Assembly (NCBI GenBank): GCA_035763085.1
Contig: DASUBV010000151.1
Location: 1-7,047 of the forward strand
Direction: 5' to 3'
Length of the DNA stretch: 7,047 nucleotides
Origin: DASUBV01 sp035763085
GTDB taxonomy: Bacteria; Actinomycetota; Actinomycetes; Streptosporangiales; Streptosporangiaceae
A program made the position numbers and the translations under genes. The first letter of the stretch is position 1. Every line of letters starts with the position of its first letter. Shown here one piece after another: positions 1 to 6,523 of this stretch. Below the pieces are notes generated by a model. The model worked only from the letters and a program-made list of their open reading frames with translations, searched no databases and was not told the DNA's origin.

Positions 1-1496
1 ATCTCATACGCCGACAGGGCCAGCCAGAACTCGGCGATGTCGCCGGTCTCGGTCAGGGTCCGGCCGGTGAGCTGCTGGACCCGTTCCATCCGGTAGACCA
101 CCGTCTGCCGGTGCACATTCAGCTGCCGGGCGGTCCGCTGCCAGGACCGGCGGCAGGCCAGGAAGGTGGCGAGTGACCGCAGCAGGTCGGCGCCGCTCCC
201 CTGGTCGTAGTTGATCAGCGCGCCCAGGGTCCGGTCGACCAGCGCCCTGGCCTCGGCCGGGTCGCGCAGCGCAGGCAGCGGCGCCGCCGCGCCGTAATAG
301 GCCAGGCCGTCGGGCCGGTCAGCGGCGACGGCCATCGCCCACATGGCCTCCCGCCGCGCCTCCGGCACCCGGACGGGCGTGCCGAGCGGCCCGCTGACTC
401 CCACGACGGCGGCCGGGCCGAGCCGCTGTCGTACTGCGGCGACGGCAGCCTGATCCGGCCCGGCGTCACCCAGCAGGACCAGGACCACGCCGCCCCGGCG
501 GATCAGCAGGTGGTCCAGGCCACGGCGGTGCAGGCCGATGTGCAGGCGGCGCTGCTCGTCGGACGAGGAGCCGCGAGCGGCCACCAGCCGGGCCCGGGCC
601 GGGTCCAGCGCGTGCGCCGCGAGCTGCCGTCCCGCGGTCGCGGCGTCCAGCCGCGAGTCGAGCAGCTGGGCCAGCAGCTCGGTGCCGAGCTGTCGCACAT
701 GATCACCTCGCAGCGACGCGTGCGCGACCTCGACGGCCGCCGCTGTCGCCGCATGCTGCAGCAGCGCCAGATCGACATGCGTCCCGGCCAGGTGCTGCGC
801 TACCAGCAGCGTTGGCTCCTCGTAGGGGATCTCGACCGCGACGGCCTGCTGGCCCCCGTCCGCCGCGACCCGCAGCAGTCCGGGCACCGCGCCACCATGC
901 CGGGCCAGTGCCGACTGCAGTCCCGCGGTCAGCTCAGGTCCGGGAACCCGGGTTCCGGCCAGGACGCTCTCGCAGGTCTGGGAGTCGACCACGTACAGCT
1001 GGTCGCCCAGCTCGGCTTCCAGCCGCGCGAAGAAGGCGGCCGAGTCGGCGCCGGGCACCGCGTCCCGGATGGTCGCGTAGATCCGGCCGGCGCGGGCCAG
1101 CCGCCGTGACTCCTCGTGCGCGGACGCATCGGCCACTGTCCGGCTGAGGACGATGAAACTGACCGAGTACGGGACGCGCAGGACCGGCAGCCCGAGCTGG
1201 TCGGCCAGGGCAGTGACCCGCGTGGTGACCGCCGGGGTATCGGGGTCGGTGCCGATGACCAGCGCGGTGGCACCCGCCCTGGCCAGGCCGTCCACCAGTG
1301 CGACTTGGCCGGCCGCCGACCGCGGCAGGGTCCGGCCGTTCTTCATCAGCAGCTCGCCGCCCGACAGCCAGTCCCACGGCTCCGGCAGGTCGGACGAATG
1401 CGCCCAGGTGATGTCCCGGTCCAGGCCGGCGGCCCCGGCCAGTACCTCAATCCGCAGGTGTGGCTGGCCGGCCAGGTCGCGCACGGTGATGCTCAC
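1..1496 (-). CDS. PucR-family transcriptional regulator (C-terminus cut by window edge)
   Basis: The minus-strand frame is open from a GTG at 1496 to the left edge, giving 498 residues with no stop, so only the last few residues are missing. Residues about 3-125 match the N-terminal PucR ligand-sensing domain (start VSITVRDLAG, then DITWAHSSDLPEPWDWLSGG and ELLMKNG). The middle is the variable region typical of these regulators (CdaR/GGDEF-like). Residues 438-498 are the C-terminal PucR-type helix-turn-helix, with the signature TARQLNVHRQTVVYRMERV. The GTG start fits the usual family N-terminus; an in-frame TTG at 1547 would give a longer, less likely protein. The upstream GGACGG is only a modest ribosome-binding site. 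PucR proteins are usually cytoplasmic, metabolite-responsive regulators of nitrogen-compound catabolism, after B. subtilis PucR and purine degradation. Divergence from the operon at 1631 suggests it controls that operon and itself. The family is certain; the ligand is unknown. Confidence 0.93.
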   Translation of the reverse strand, partial: MSITVRDLAGQPHLRIEVLAGAAGLDRDITWAHSSDLPEPWDWLSGGELLMKNGRTLPRSAAGQVALVDGLARAGATALVIGTDPDTPAVTTRVTALADQLGLPVLRVPYSVSFIVLSRTVADASAHEESRRLARAGRIYATIRDAVPGADSAAFFARLEAELGDQLYVVDSQTCESVLAGTRVPGPELTAGLQSALARHGGAVPGLLRVAADGGQQAVAVEIPYEEPTLLVAQHLAGTHVDLALLQHAATAAAVEVAHASLRGDHVRQLGTELLAQLLDSRLDAATAGRQLAAHALDPARARLVAARGSSSDEQRRLHIGLHRRGLDHLLIRRGGVVLVLLGDAGPDQAAVAAVRQRLGPAAVVGVSGPLGTPVRVPEARREAMWAMAVAADRPDGLAYYGAAAPLPALRDPAEARALVDRTLGALINYDQGSGADLLRSLATFLACRRSWQRTARQLNVHRQTVVYRMERVQQLTGRTLTETGDIAEFWLALSAYE

Positions 1497-1517
1497 CCGG
1501 TTCCGTCCATCATCATC

Positions 1518-1531
1518 TGTACGATCGTATA
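1518..1531. promoter_or_regulatory. Candidate operator palindrome between divergent genes
   Basis: TGTACGATCGTATA has a perfect 10-base palindromic core, TACGATCGTA (1520-1529), and one further matching outer pair (T1518/A1531). The G1519/T1530 pair does not match. It overlaps TATA-like sequence readable on both strands and lies 22 bases upstream of the PucR start. That is where an autoregulatory site for a dimeric regulator would be expected. Assignment to PucR binding is inference; short palindromes can occur by chance. Confidence 0.4.
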
Positions 1532-1539
1532 AGGGGATC

Positions 1540-1553
1540 TTGTGCAATTGTGC
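1540..1553 (+). repeat. TTGTGC-AA-TTGTGC tandem direct repeat
   Basis: Two identical hexamers TTGTGC (1540-1545 and 1548-1553) are separated by AA, with a CAATTG palindrome across the junction. The 8-base period is shorter than a helical turn. The first copy is also the best -35 candidate for the permease operon, so the repeat may be a promoter element, a regulator half-site pair, or chance. It stands out because the surrounding coding DNA is very GC-rich. Confidence 0.3.
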
Positions 1554-1630
1554 TGATCGCCTACTGTTCGGGCCGGATGCGCAGTGACTACATTCCTGCC
1601 CACCTGACCGGCACAGACGGGTGGTCGCCC

Positions 1631-3115
1631 ATGACGGACAACGGCGCCGCGGCCCGGGGCATCCCGGCCGACGCTGACAGCTCGCTGACGCTGAAGCGCG
1701 GGTTCACCTTCCGCTCGGCGTTCTCCCTGGCCTTCGCCGACGTGTCCCCGATCGTCGCGCTGTACACGGTGTTCTCCATCATCGTCGCGCTCGCCGGGCT
1801 CGGCTTCTGGTGGGCGTTCCCGATCGTGCTGGGCGGCCAGCTGCTCGTCGCCGCCGTCTTCGGCGACGTGTCGTCCCGCTGGCCGCTGGCCGGCTCGGTG
1901 TACCAGTGGGCGCGCTACCTGGTCGGCCCGCGCTACGGCTGGTTCACCGCCTGGGCCTATATCTGGGGCCTGTCCATCGCCCTGGCCGCCCTGGCCTACG
2001 GCGCCGCCGGGTTCCTGCTCGCCGCGGTCGGCGCCGGCGCGCCCACGCACCTGACCACGTCGCTGGTGGCCGTCGCGCTGGTGATCTTCGCCTCGGGGCT
2101 GAACACCGCGGGCCGGATCTTCCTGAAGATCTTCCTGGGCCTGTCCATCGCGGCCGAGGTCATCGGATCGGTCGGGCTGGGCACCCTGCTGCTGGTGCGC
2201 TATCAGGTCAATCCGATCAGCGCGCTGGTGCACGGCACCGCCGCGGCGCACGGCGGGTCCTGGCTGGCCGGCCCGTTCATCGCGGCCATCGCGGTCGTCG
2301 GCTGGTCGTTCCTCGGCTTCGAGTCGGCCGGCTCCATCGCCGAGGAAGTCCGGGACCCGGCTCGCAATGTGCCCAAGGCCATCTTCCTGGCGCTGCTGGC
2401 GGTGGGCGCAGTCGTGCTGTACTCGGGGCTGGCCCTGGACCTGGCCGTGCCGAACATCGGGGCGGTGCTGGCGGGCACCGTCCCCGACCCGATCGGCGCC
2501 ACCCTGGCTGCCCACCTGGGCAGCGGAGCGGCACGCGGCTTCGAGATCCTGTTCCTGCTCGGCTTCCTGGCCAGCTTCACCGCCGTGCAGTCAGCAGTCT
2601 CCCGGTGCATCTGGGCCAACGCCCGCGACCGCGTGCTGCCCGGCCACCGGCTGCTCGTCCGGCTGACCAGCAAGGAGCGGCTGCCGTACAACGCCATCGC
2701 CGTCACCGCCGTCATCGCCGCGGTCCTGCAGTTCATCAGCGCGACCAAGCTGTACACCGTGCTGATCAACTTCACCAACGCCGGGTTCTACACCGCCTTC
2801 GCGCTCCCCGTGCTGGGCGCGGCCTACATCCGGCTGCGCGGCCAGTGGCAGGCCGGGCCCTGGTCCCTGGGCAGGGTCGGGAACCTGATCACCTACATAG
2901 CGGCCATCTGGCTCATCGCCGAGATCGTCAACATCGCCTGGCCCCGTGCGGCGCTGTACGGGACGGGCGTGCTGCGCTGGAGCGTGCTGCTGATGATGGC
3001 CATCCTCGGCCTGGCCGGCGCGCTGCTGAACCTGTGGGTCTTCCGCGATGGCGGTGCGCACACCCGCCAGGGCGAGCTGGTCATCACCGATGACCTCCAG
3101 GCGGCGGGCGCGTGA
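1631..3115 (+). CDS. APC-superfamily amino acid/amine permease
   Basis: This is a 494-residue integral membrane protein with about 12 hydrophobic segments (roughly residues 28-57, 58-78, 102-132, 142-158, 164-190, 212-232, 248-272, 302-325, 355-372, 376-400, 418-437 and 449-470). Hallmarks are the segment after TM2, SSRWPLAGSVYQWARYLVGP (81-100), typical of the amino acid/choline/GABA branch, and the post-TM6 motif GFESAGSIAEEVRDPARN (229-246) with its conserved glutamates. Family members are secondary transporters importing amino acids, GABA, choline or polyamines. I chose ATG 1631 because it leaves the usual short hydrophilic N-terminus before TM1 and has GGGTGG upstream. An in-frame ATG at 1577 or TTG at 1550 would add residues not expected in the family. 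It is the first gene of the operon and overlaps the next by 4 bases. The substrate is not readable from sequence; an amine or guanidino compound is inferred from context. Confidence 0.93.
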   Translation: MTDNGAAARGIPADADSSLTLKRGFTFRSAFSLAFADVSPIVALYTVFSIIVALAGLGFWWAFPIVLGGQLLVAAVFGDVSSRWPLAGSVYQWARYLVGPRYGWFTAWAYIWGLSIALAALAYGAAGFLLAAVGAGAPTHLTTSLVAVALVIFASGLNTAGRIFLKIFLGLSIAAEVIGSVGLGTLLLVRYQVNPISALVHGTAAAHGGSWLAGPFIAAIAVVGWSFLGFESAGSIAEEVRDPARNVPKAIFLALLAVGAVVLYSGLALDLAVPNIGAVLAGTVPDPIGATLAAHLGSGAARGFEILFLLGFLASFTAVQSAVSRCIWANARDRVLPGHRLLVRLTSKERLPYNAIAVTAVIAAVLQFISATKLYTVLINFTNAGFYTAFALPVLGAAYIRLRGQWQAGPWSLGRVGNLITYIAAIWLIAEIVNIAWPRAALYGTGVLRWSVLLMMAILGLAGALLNLWVFRDGGAHTRQGELVITDDLQAAGA

Positions 3116-3855
3116 CGGCCCAGCTTCCCGGCCAGCCGCCTGAGCTTCCCGGCGGGATGCCCTCGCCGCGCGGCGTCGCGCTGGTCACCGGGGCGGCCAG
3201 CGGCATCGGTGCGGCGGTGGCACAGGAACTGCGATCGCCAGGCTGGCGCGTGGCCGGCTTCGACCTGCGGCCCAGCGCCTGCGACCTGCCGCTGACCGGT
3301 GACGTCACTGACTCCGCGGCGGTGACCGCCGCCGTGGCCCGGGTCACCGCTGAGCTGGGCCCGGTCGGGGCCCTGGTGACCGCGGCCGGCTACTACGAGA
3401 TGATCCCGTTCGAGCAGCTCACCCCCGAGGGGTGGCAGCGGATGCTGCGGGTCCACCTGGGCGGGCTGGTCACCGCGGTACGCGCTGTGCTGCCCGGCAT
3501 GCTGGAGCTCGGTGCCGGCCGGATCGTGGCCGTCTCGTCGGAGCTGGCGATCGGGGGCGGCGACGGCGACGCCCACTACGCCGCGGCCAAGGGCGCCATC
3601 ATCGGGCTGGTGCGGAGCCTGGCCGCCGAGGTGGCCGGAAGCGGGGTGCTGGTCAACTCCGTCGCTCCCGGCCCGACCGACACCCCGCTGCTGGACCCTG
3701 ACTCGCCGTGGCGGGCCCCGGAGTACCTCGCCACGCTCCCGGTGCGGCGGCTGGCCTGGCCGGCTGAGATCGCGGCAGCCGTCCGGTTCGTTCTCGAGGA
3801 GGGCTCGTTCCTGGTCGGCGAGGTCGTGTCGGTCAACAGCGGGGCGGTGATCTGA
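3112..3855 (+). CDS. Short-chain dehydrogenase/reductase with altered catalytic Asn (SDR 1)
   Basis: This 247-residue protein is a classical SDR in length. The Rossmann dinucleotide motif TGAASGIG is at 26-33. An acidic residue after the second strand (D51 in GFDLRP) suggests preference for NAD(H) over NADP(H). Catalytic Ser143, Tyr156 and Lys160 (YAAAK) are present with the normal 13-residue Ser-Tyr spacing. Two positions are unusual: the structural NNAG motif reads TAAG (90-93), and the helix-4 asparagine of the Asn-Ser-Tyr-Lys tetrad appears to be His115 (RVHLGG). The GTG start at 3112 overlaps the permease stop in a GTGA arrangement, implying translational coupling. A later in-frame ATG (residue 16) just before the Rossmann strand is a possible alternative start. 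The likely role is oxidation/reduction of a hydroxyl/carbonyl in the pathway substrate; the substrate is unknown. Confidence 0.9.
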   Translation: MTAQLPGQPPELPGGMPSPRGVALVTGAASGIGAAVAQELRSPGWRVAGFDLRPSACDLPLTGDVTDSAAVTAAVARVTAELGPVGALVTAAGYYEMIPFEQLTPEGWQRMLRVHLGGLVTAVRAVLPGMLELGAGRIVAVSSELAIGGGDGDAHYAAAKGAIIGLVRSLAAEVAGSGVLVNSVAPGPTDTPLLDPDSPWRAPEYLATLPVRRLAWPAEIAAAVRFVLEEGSFLVGEVVSVNSGAVI

Positions 3856-4622
3856 TGACGTCCGGTCTGCCAGAGCGCCGGGAGGTGGCGCTGGTCACCG
3901 GGGCGGCGCAGGGCATCGGCGCGGCCATCGCCCGGCGGCTGGCCGCCCGTGGCGCCCTGGTCGCCCTGAACGACATCGCGCCGCGGCCCGAGTTGGACGA
4001 GCTGGCCGCGGAACTGGGCGGCATCACCGCTCCGGCCGACGTGTCGGACCGCGGCCAGGTGCTGGCCATGCTGGCCGCCATCGAGCAGGCCGCCGGCCCC
4101 CTCAGCACGCTGGTCTGCAACGCCGCGTACATGACGATGAGCCCGCTGCTGGAGCATCCCGAGGCGGACTGGTGGAAGGTGGTCGACACCAATCTGACGG
4201 GCACGTTCCACCTGATCCAGGCGGCCCTGCCCGGCATGCGCAGCCGCGGCGGCGGCCGGGTGATCGTGGTGACCTCCTACTGGGGCGTCACCGGGTGGCC
4301 GGATGCCACCGCCTACGCCGCGTCCAAGGCCGGCCTGATCGCACTGGTCAAGACACTCGGCCGGGAGCTGGCTCCGGACGTGATCGTCAACGGCATAGCG
4401 CCGGGCGTGACCGCCACGCCGCAGCTGGAGGTGGACGCGGCCAGCGCGGGGGTGAGCGTGGCCGAGGTCCAGAAGCGCTACGCCCGCGGCGTGCCGCTCG
4501 GCCGGATCGGCCAGCCAGCGGAGATCGCCGCCGCGGTGGCCTTCCTGGCTGACCCGGCGGTCGGCGCCATGACCGGTCAGGTACTCCAGGTGAACGGAGG
4601 CGAGATCCGATGCCGGGCATAG
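3855..4622 (+). CDS. Short-chain dehydrogenase/reductase (SDR 2)
   Basis: This 255-residue classical SDR has TGAAQGIG at 15-22, D40 after the second strand (NAD-type), CNAAY (88-92) in place of NNAG, Asn113 (TNLTG), Ser141, Tyr154 and Lys158 (YAASK), so the full Asn-Ser-Tyr-Lys tetrad is present. The C-terminal GQVLQVNGGE is the usual SDR end near the substrate loop. The ATG shares its first base with the last base of the SDR 1 stop (TGATG), and the 3' end overlaps the ureohydrolase by 13 bases. It resembles FabG-like and sugar/polyol dehydrogenases in length and motifs, but a fatty-acid role is unlikely in this operon. It is clearly related to its neighbour SDR 1, including a 20-base identical stretch at the Rossmann motif. 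Substrate unknown; oxidation of an alcohol intermediate is inferred from context. Confidence 0.92.
   Translation: MTSGLPERREVALVTGAAQGIGAAIARRLAARGALVALNDIAPRPELDELAAELGGITAPADVSDRGQVLAMLAAIEQAAGPLSTLVCNAAYMTMSPLLEHPEADWWKVVDTNLTGTFHLIQAALPGMRSRGGGRVIVVTSYWGVTGWPDATAYAASKAGLIALVKTLGRELAPDVIVNGIAPGVTATPQLEVDAASAGVSVAEVQKRYARGVPLGRIGQPAEIAAAVAFLADPAVGAMTGQVLQVNGGEIRCRA
4596..4600 (+). promoter_or_regulatory. Strong Shine-Dalgarno site for the ureohydrolase gene
   Basis: GGAGG lies nine bases before the ATG at 4610, inside the 3' end of SDR 2. It is the best ribosome-binding site in the operon and supports 4610 as the start despite the 13-base overlap. The ureohydrolase may therefore be translated more independently than its neighbours, which depend on start/stop coupling. 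Confidence 0.7.
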
Positions 4623-5584
4623 CCGGAGACGGCGAGCAGATCGTGAGCCAGGCCGACGGGCTGGTCGTCCCGCGCTATGCCGGGCTGACCACCTTCGCCC
4701 GGCTGCCCCGGCTGGAGGATGCCGGCCGGCATGACATCGCCGTCGTGGGCGTCCCGTTCGACTCCGGGGTCACCTACCGGCCGGGGGCCCGGTTCGGCCC
4801 GGCGCATATCCGGCAGTCCTCCCGGCTGCTGCGGCCCTACAACCAGACGCAGCAGGTGTACCCGTTCCGCGATCAGCAGGTCGTGGACGCGGGTGACATC
4901 CCCTGCAATCCCTTCGACATCCGCGCAGCGATCGGGCAGATCGAGCAGGGCGCCGCCGCGCTGGCCCCGGAGGGACAGCCCCTGGTCACCCTCGGCGGCG
5001 ACCACACCATCGCGCTGCCGCTGCTGCGGGCGGTGAACCGGGTGCACGGGCCGGTGGCGCTCGTGCACTTCGACGCGCACCTGGATACCTGGCCCGCGTA
5101 CTTCGGCGAGGAGTACACCCACGGCTCGCCGTTCCGCCGGGCCGCCGAGGAGGGCCTGTTCCTGCCCGGCCACAGCGCCCACGTCGGCATCCGGGGCTCG
5201 CTCTACGACGCGGGCGACCTGCGCGATGATGCCCGGATGGGCTTCCAGGTCTACAGCTGCACCGACATCGACGATGCCGGGGTGCCCGCCACCATCGACC
5301 GGCTCCGCGAGCAGGTCGGGGACCGGCCGCTGTACGTGTCGGTCGACGTGGACGTGCTGGACCCGGCATTTGCCCCGGCCACCGGGACGCCCGAGGCGGC
5401 GGGCCTGTCCAGCCGGGAGCTGATGCGCTTCGTCCGCGGCTTTGCCGGACTGCGGCTGGTGGGCGTGGACATCGTGGAGGTGGCCCCGTCCTATGACCAC
5501 GCCGAGGTCACCGGCATAGCGGCGGCCAACCTGGCGTATGAGTTCGTGTCGCTGTTCGCGCGCTGCCGGGCGGCCCGGTCGTGA
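4610..5584 (+). CDS. Agmatinase/arginase-family ureohydrolase
   Basis: This 324-residue protein has the family's normal length. All binuclear manganese ligands of the ureohydrolase fold are visible: His132 in GGDHT (129-133), Asp155/His157/Asp159 in DAHLD (155-159), and Asp246/Asp248 in SVDVDVLDPAFAP. The likely catalytic His171 sits in THGSPFRRA, and Glu290 of VDIVEVAPSYDHAEVT is the conserved glutamate near the guanidinium. Family enzymes hydrolyse guanidino compounds to urea and an amine (agmatine, guanidinobutyrate, guanidinopropionate, arginine), and some act on amidines or free guanidine. The sequence around DTWPAYFGEEYTHGSPFRRA resembles proteins usually labelled agmatinase in actinobacteria, but that label rarely rests on assay. 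An excellent GGAGG precedes the ATG. The stop overlaps the next gene's GTG by 4 bases. Family assignment is firm; agmatine as substrate is only one possibility, because no other polyamine gene is present. Confidence 0.93.
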   Translation: MPGIAGDGEQIVSQADGLVVPRYAGLTTFARLPRLEDAGRHDIAVVGVPFDSGVTYRPGARFGPAHIRQSSRLLRPYNQTQQVYPFRDQQVVDAGDIPCNPFDIRAAIGQIEQGAAALAPEGQPLVTLGGDHTIALPLLRAVNRVHGPVALVHFDAHLDTWPAYFGEEYTHGSPFRRAAEEGLFLPGHSAHVGIRGSLYDAGDLRDDARMGFQVYSCTDIDDAGVPATIDRLREQVGDRPLYVSVDVDVLDPAFAPATGTPEAAGLSSRELMRFVRGFAGLRLVGVDIVEVAPSYDHAEVTGIAAANLAYEFVSLFARCRAARS

Positions 5585-6495
5585 CCGGCGGGCCAGCCAG
5601 CCCCCGCGAGCCGGCGGGCGCCGGCGGGGCGGCGCAGCCGGGGCCGCAGTTCTGCACCACCTGGCCGGGCGGCATGCGGGCCGCCGCGTGCTTCGCGTTC
5701 GACGTGGACGCGGAGTCGGCCGTGCTGTCGGCCGAGCCGGGCTCGGCAAGCCGGATGAGCGTGATGAGCCATCAGTCCTACGGCCCGGTCACCGGCGTTC
5801 CCCGGCTGCTGCGGCTGCTGGAGGCCCGTGGCATCCGCGCGACCTTCTTCGTCCCCGGCTACACGGCGCGCCGCTACCCCGGCACGGTCCGCTCCATTGC
5901 CGCCGCCGGTCACGAGATCGCTCACCACGGCTATCTGCACGAGCCGCTGACCGGGGCCGACGAGGCCACCGAGACCGGGTACCTGACACGCGGCCTCGAG
6001 GCACTGGCCGAGGTCACCGGCCAGCGGCCGGCCGGGTACCGGGCACCGCTGTGGGAGCTCAACTTCCGGTCGCCCGGCCTGCTGGCCGACCATGGCTTCC
6101 TGTACGACTCCAGCCTCATGGACAGCGACTGGCCCTACGAGCTGCGCGCGGGGGCGAGCCAGCTGGTCGAGATTCCGGTGCAGTGGGCCCTTGATGACTG
6201 GGAGCAGTACTGCTACGTGCCGGACATCTTCGGCAGCGGGCTGATCGAGAGCCCGGCCAAGGCGGCCGAGCTGTGGTCGCTGGAACTGGCCGCGCTGCGC
6301 GAGGAAGGCGGCTGCTTCGTGCTCACCGGGCACCCGTTCCTGTCTGGCCGGCCATCCCGCGCGGCGGCGCTGGGCCAGGTGATGGCCCAGGCAGTGGCCT
6401 ACGGCGACCTGTGGATAGCAACGCTCGGCGAGGTCGCCGCGCATGTTCGCGGCCTTGGCCTCAACCCCCGCCAGCTCACCCAGCCCGAGATTTAG
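5581..6495 (+). CDS. NodB-fold (polysaccharide deacetylase-like) hydrolase, PuuE/HpPgdA type
   Basis: This 304-residue protein has a disordered Gly/Ala/Pro-rich start (about 1-25) and then one NodB-type domain. Visible motifs are FDVDAE (40-45, metal Asp), RATFFVPGY (86-94), GHEIAHHGYLHE (110-121, with His116 and His120 as likely metal ligands), GYRAPLW (152-158) and LTGHPFLSGRPSR (248-260, catalytic His251). There is no signal peptide or membrane anchor, so it is probably cytoplasmic. The FDVDAES start and HGYLHE motif resemble the PuuE allantoinase, HpPgdA and cyclic-imidase branch more than secreted chitin or peptidoglycan deacetylases. Its place after a ureohydrolase in a transporter operon supports action on a small cyclic amide, imide or ureide, or on an N-acyl group. 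It starts at a GTG overlapping the previous stop (GTGA); an in-frame ATG at 5674 (residue 32) is a less likely start. It is the last gene of the operon. Confidence 0.88.
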   Translation: MTGGPASPREPAGAGGAAQPGPQFCTTWPGGMRAAACFAFDVDAESAVLSAEPGSASRMSVMSHQSYGPVTGVPRLLRLLEARGIRATFFVPGYTARRYPGTVRSIAAAGHEIAHHGYLHEPLTGADEATETGYLTRGLEALAEVTGQRPAGYRAPLWELNFRSPGLLADHGFLYDSSLMDSDWPYELRAGASQLVEIPVQWALDDWEQYCYVPDIFGSGLIESPAKAAELWSLELAALREEGGCFVLTGHPFLSGRPSRAAALGQVMAQAVAYGDLWIATLGEVAAHVRGLGLNPRQLTQPEI

Positions 6496-6523
6496 CAAGC
6501 AGCACCTGGCTGGCGGCACCTAG

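Larger units (their letters stand above)
1497..1630. promoter_or_regulatory. Divergent intergenic promoter/operator region
   Basis: These 134 bases separate the PucR gene from the permease operon and are clearly richer in A/T than the flanking genes. On the plus strand, TTGTGC (1540-1545) and TACTGT (1562-1567), 16 bases apart, are a plausible -35/-10 pair for the permease operon. On the minus strand, TACGAT (complement of 1524-1529) is a plausible -10 about 28 bases upstream of the PucR start. A 14-base near-palindrome and a TTGTGC direct repeat lie between these elements. The hexamers match actinobacterial consensus only loosely, so the exact promoter positions are inference; that both promoters lie here follows from the gene arrangement. 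Confidence 0.6.

Noticed and set aside
510..1109. 199-codon plus-strand open frame opposite the PucR gene
   Set aside because: It lies opposite the PucR coding sequence, is rich in Arg/Gly/Gln and shows no domain. The minus-strand PucR frame is open throughout and has both signature domains.
1550..1630. Extended N-terminus of the permease from TTG 1550 or ATG 1577
   Set aside because: The extra residues are not hydrophobic or family-like and overlap the likely promoter. ATG 1631 leaves the usual short N-terminus before TM1.
1493..2515. Long minus-strand open frame (340 codons) antisense to the permease
   Set aside because: Its translation is low-complexity Arg/Gly/Gln/Asp-rich with no recognisable domain. 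The opposite strand encodes a convincing 12-TM permease, so it is a shadow frame of GC-rich DNA.
4577..5749. 390-codon minus-strand open frame antisense to the ureohydrolase
   Set aside because: The composition is Arg/Pro/Gly-rich and no family is recognisable. The plus strand carries a complete ureohydrolase with all metal ligands.
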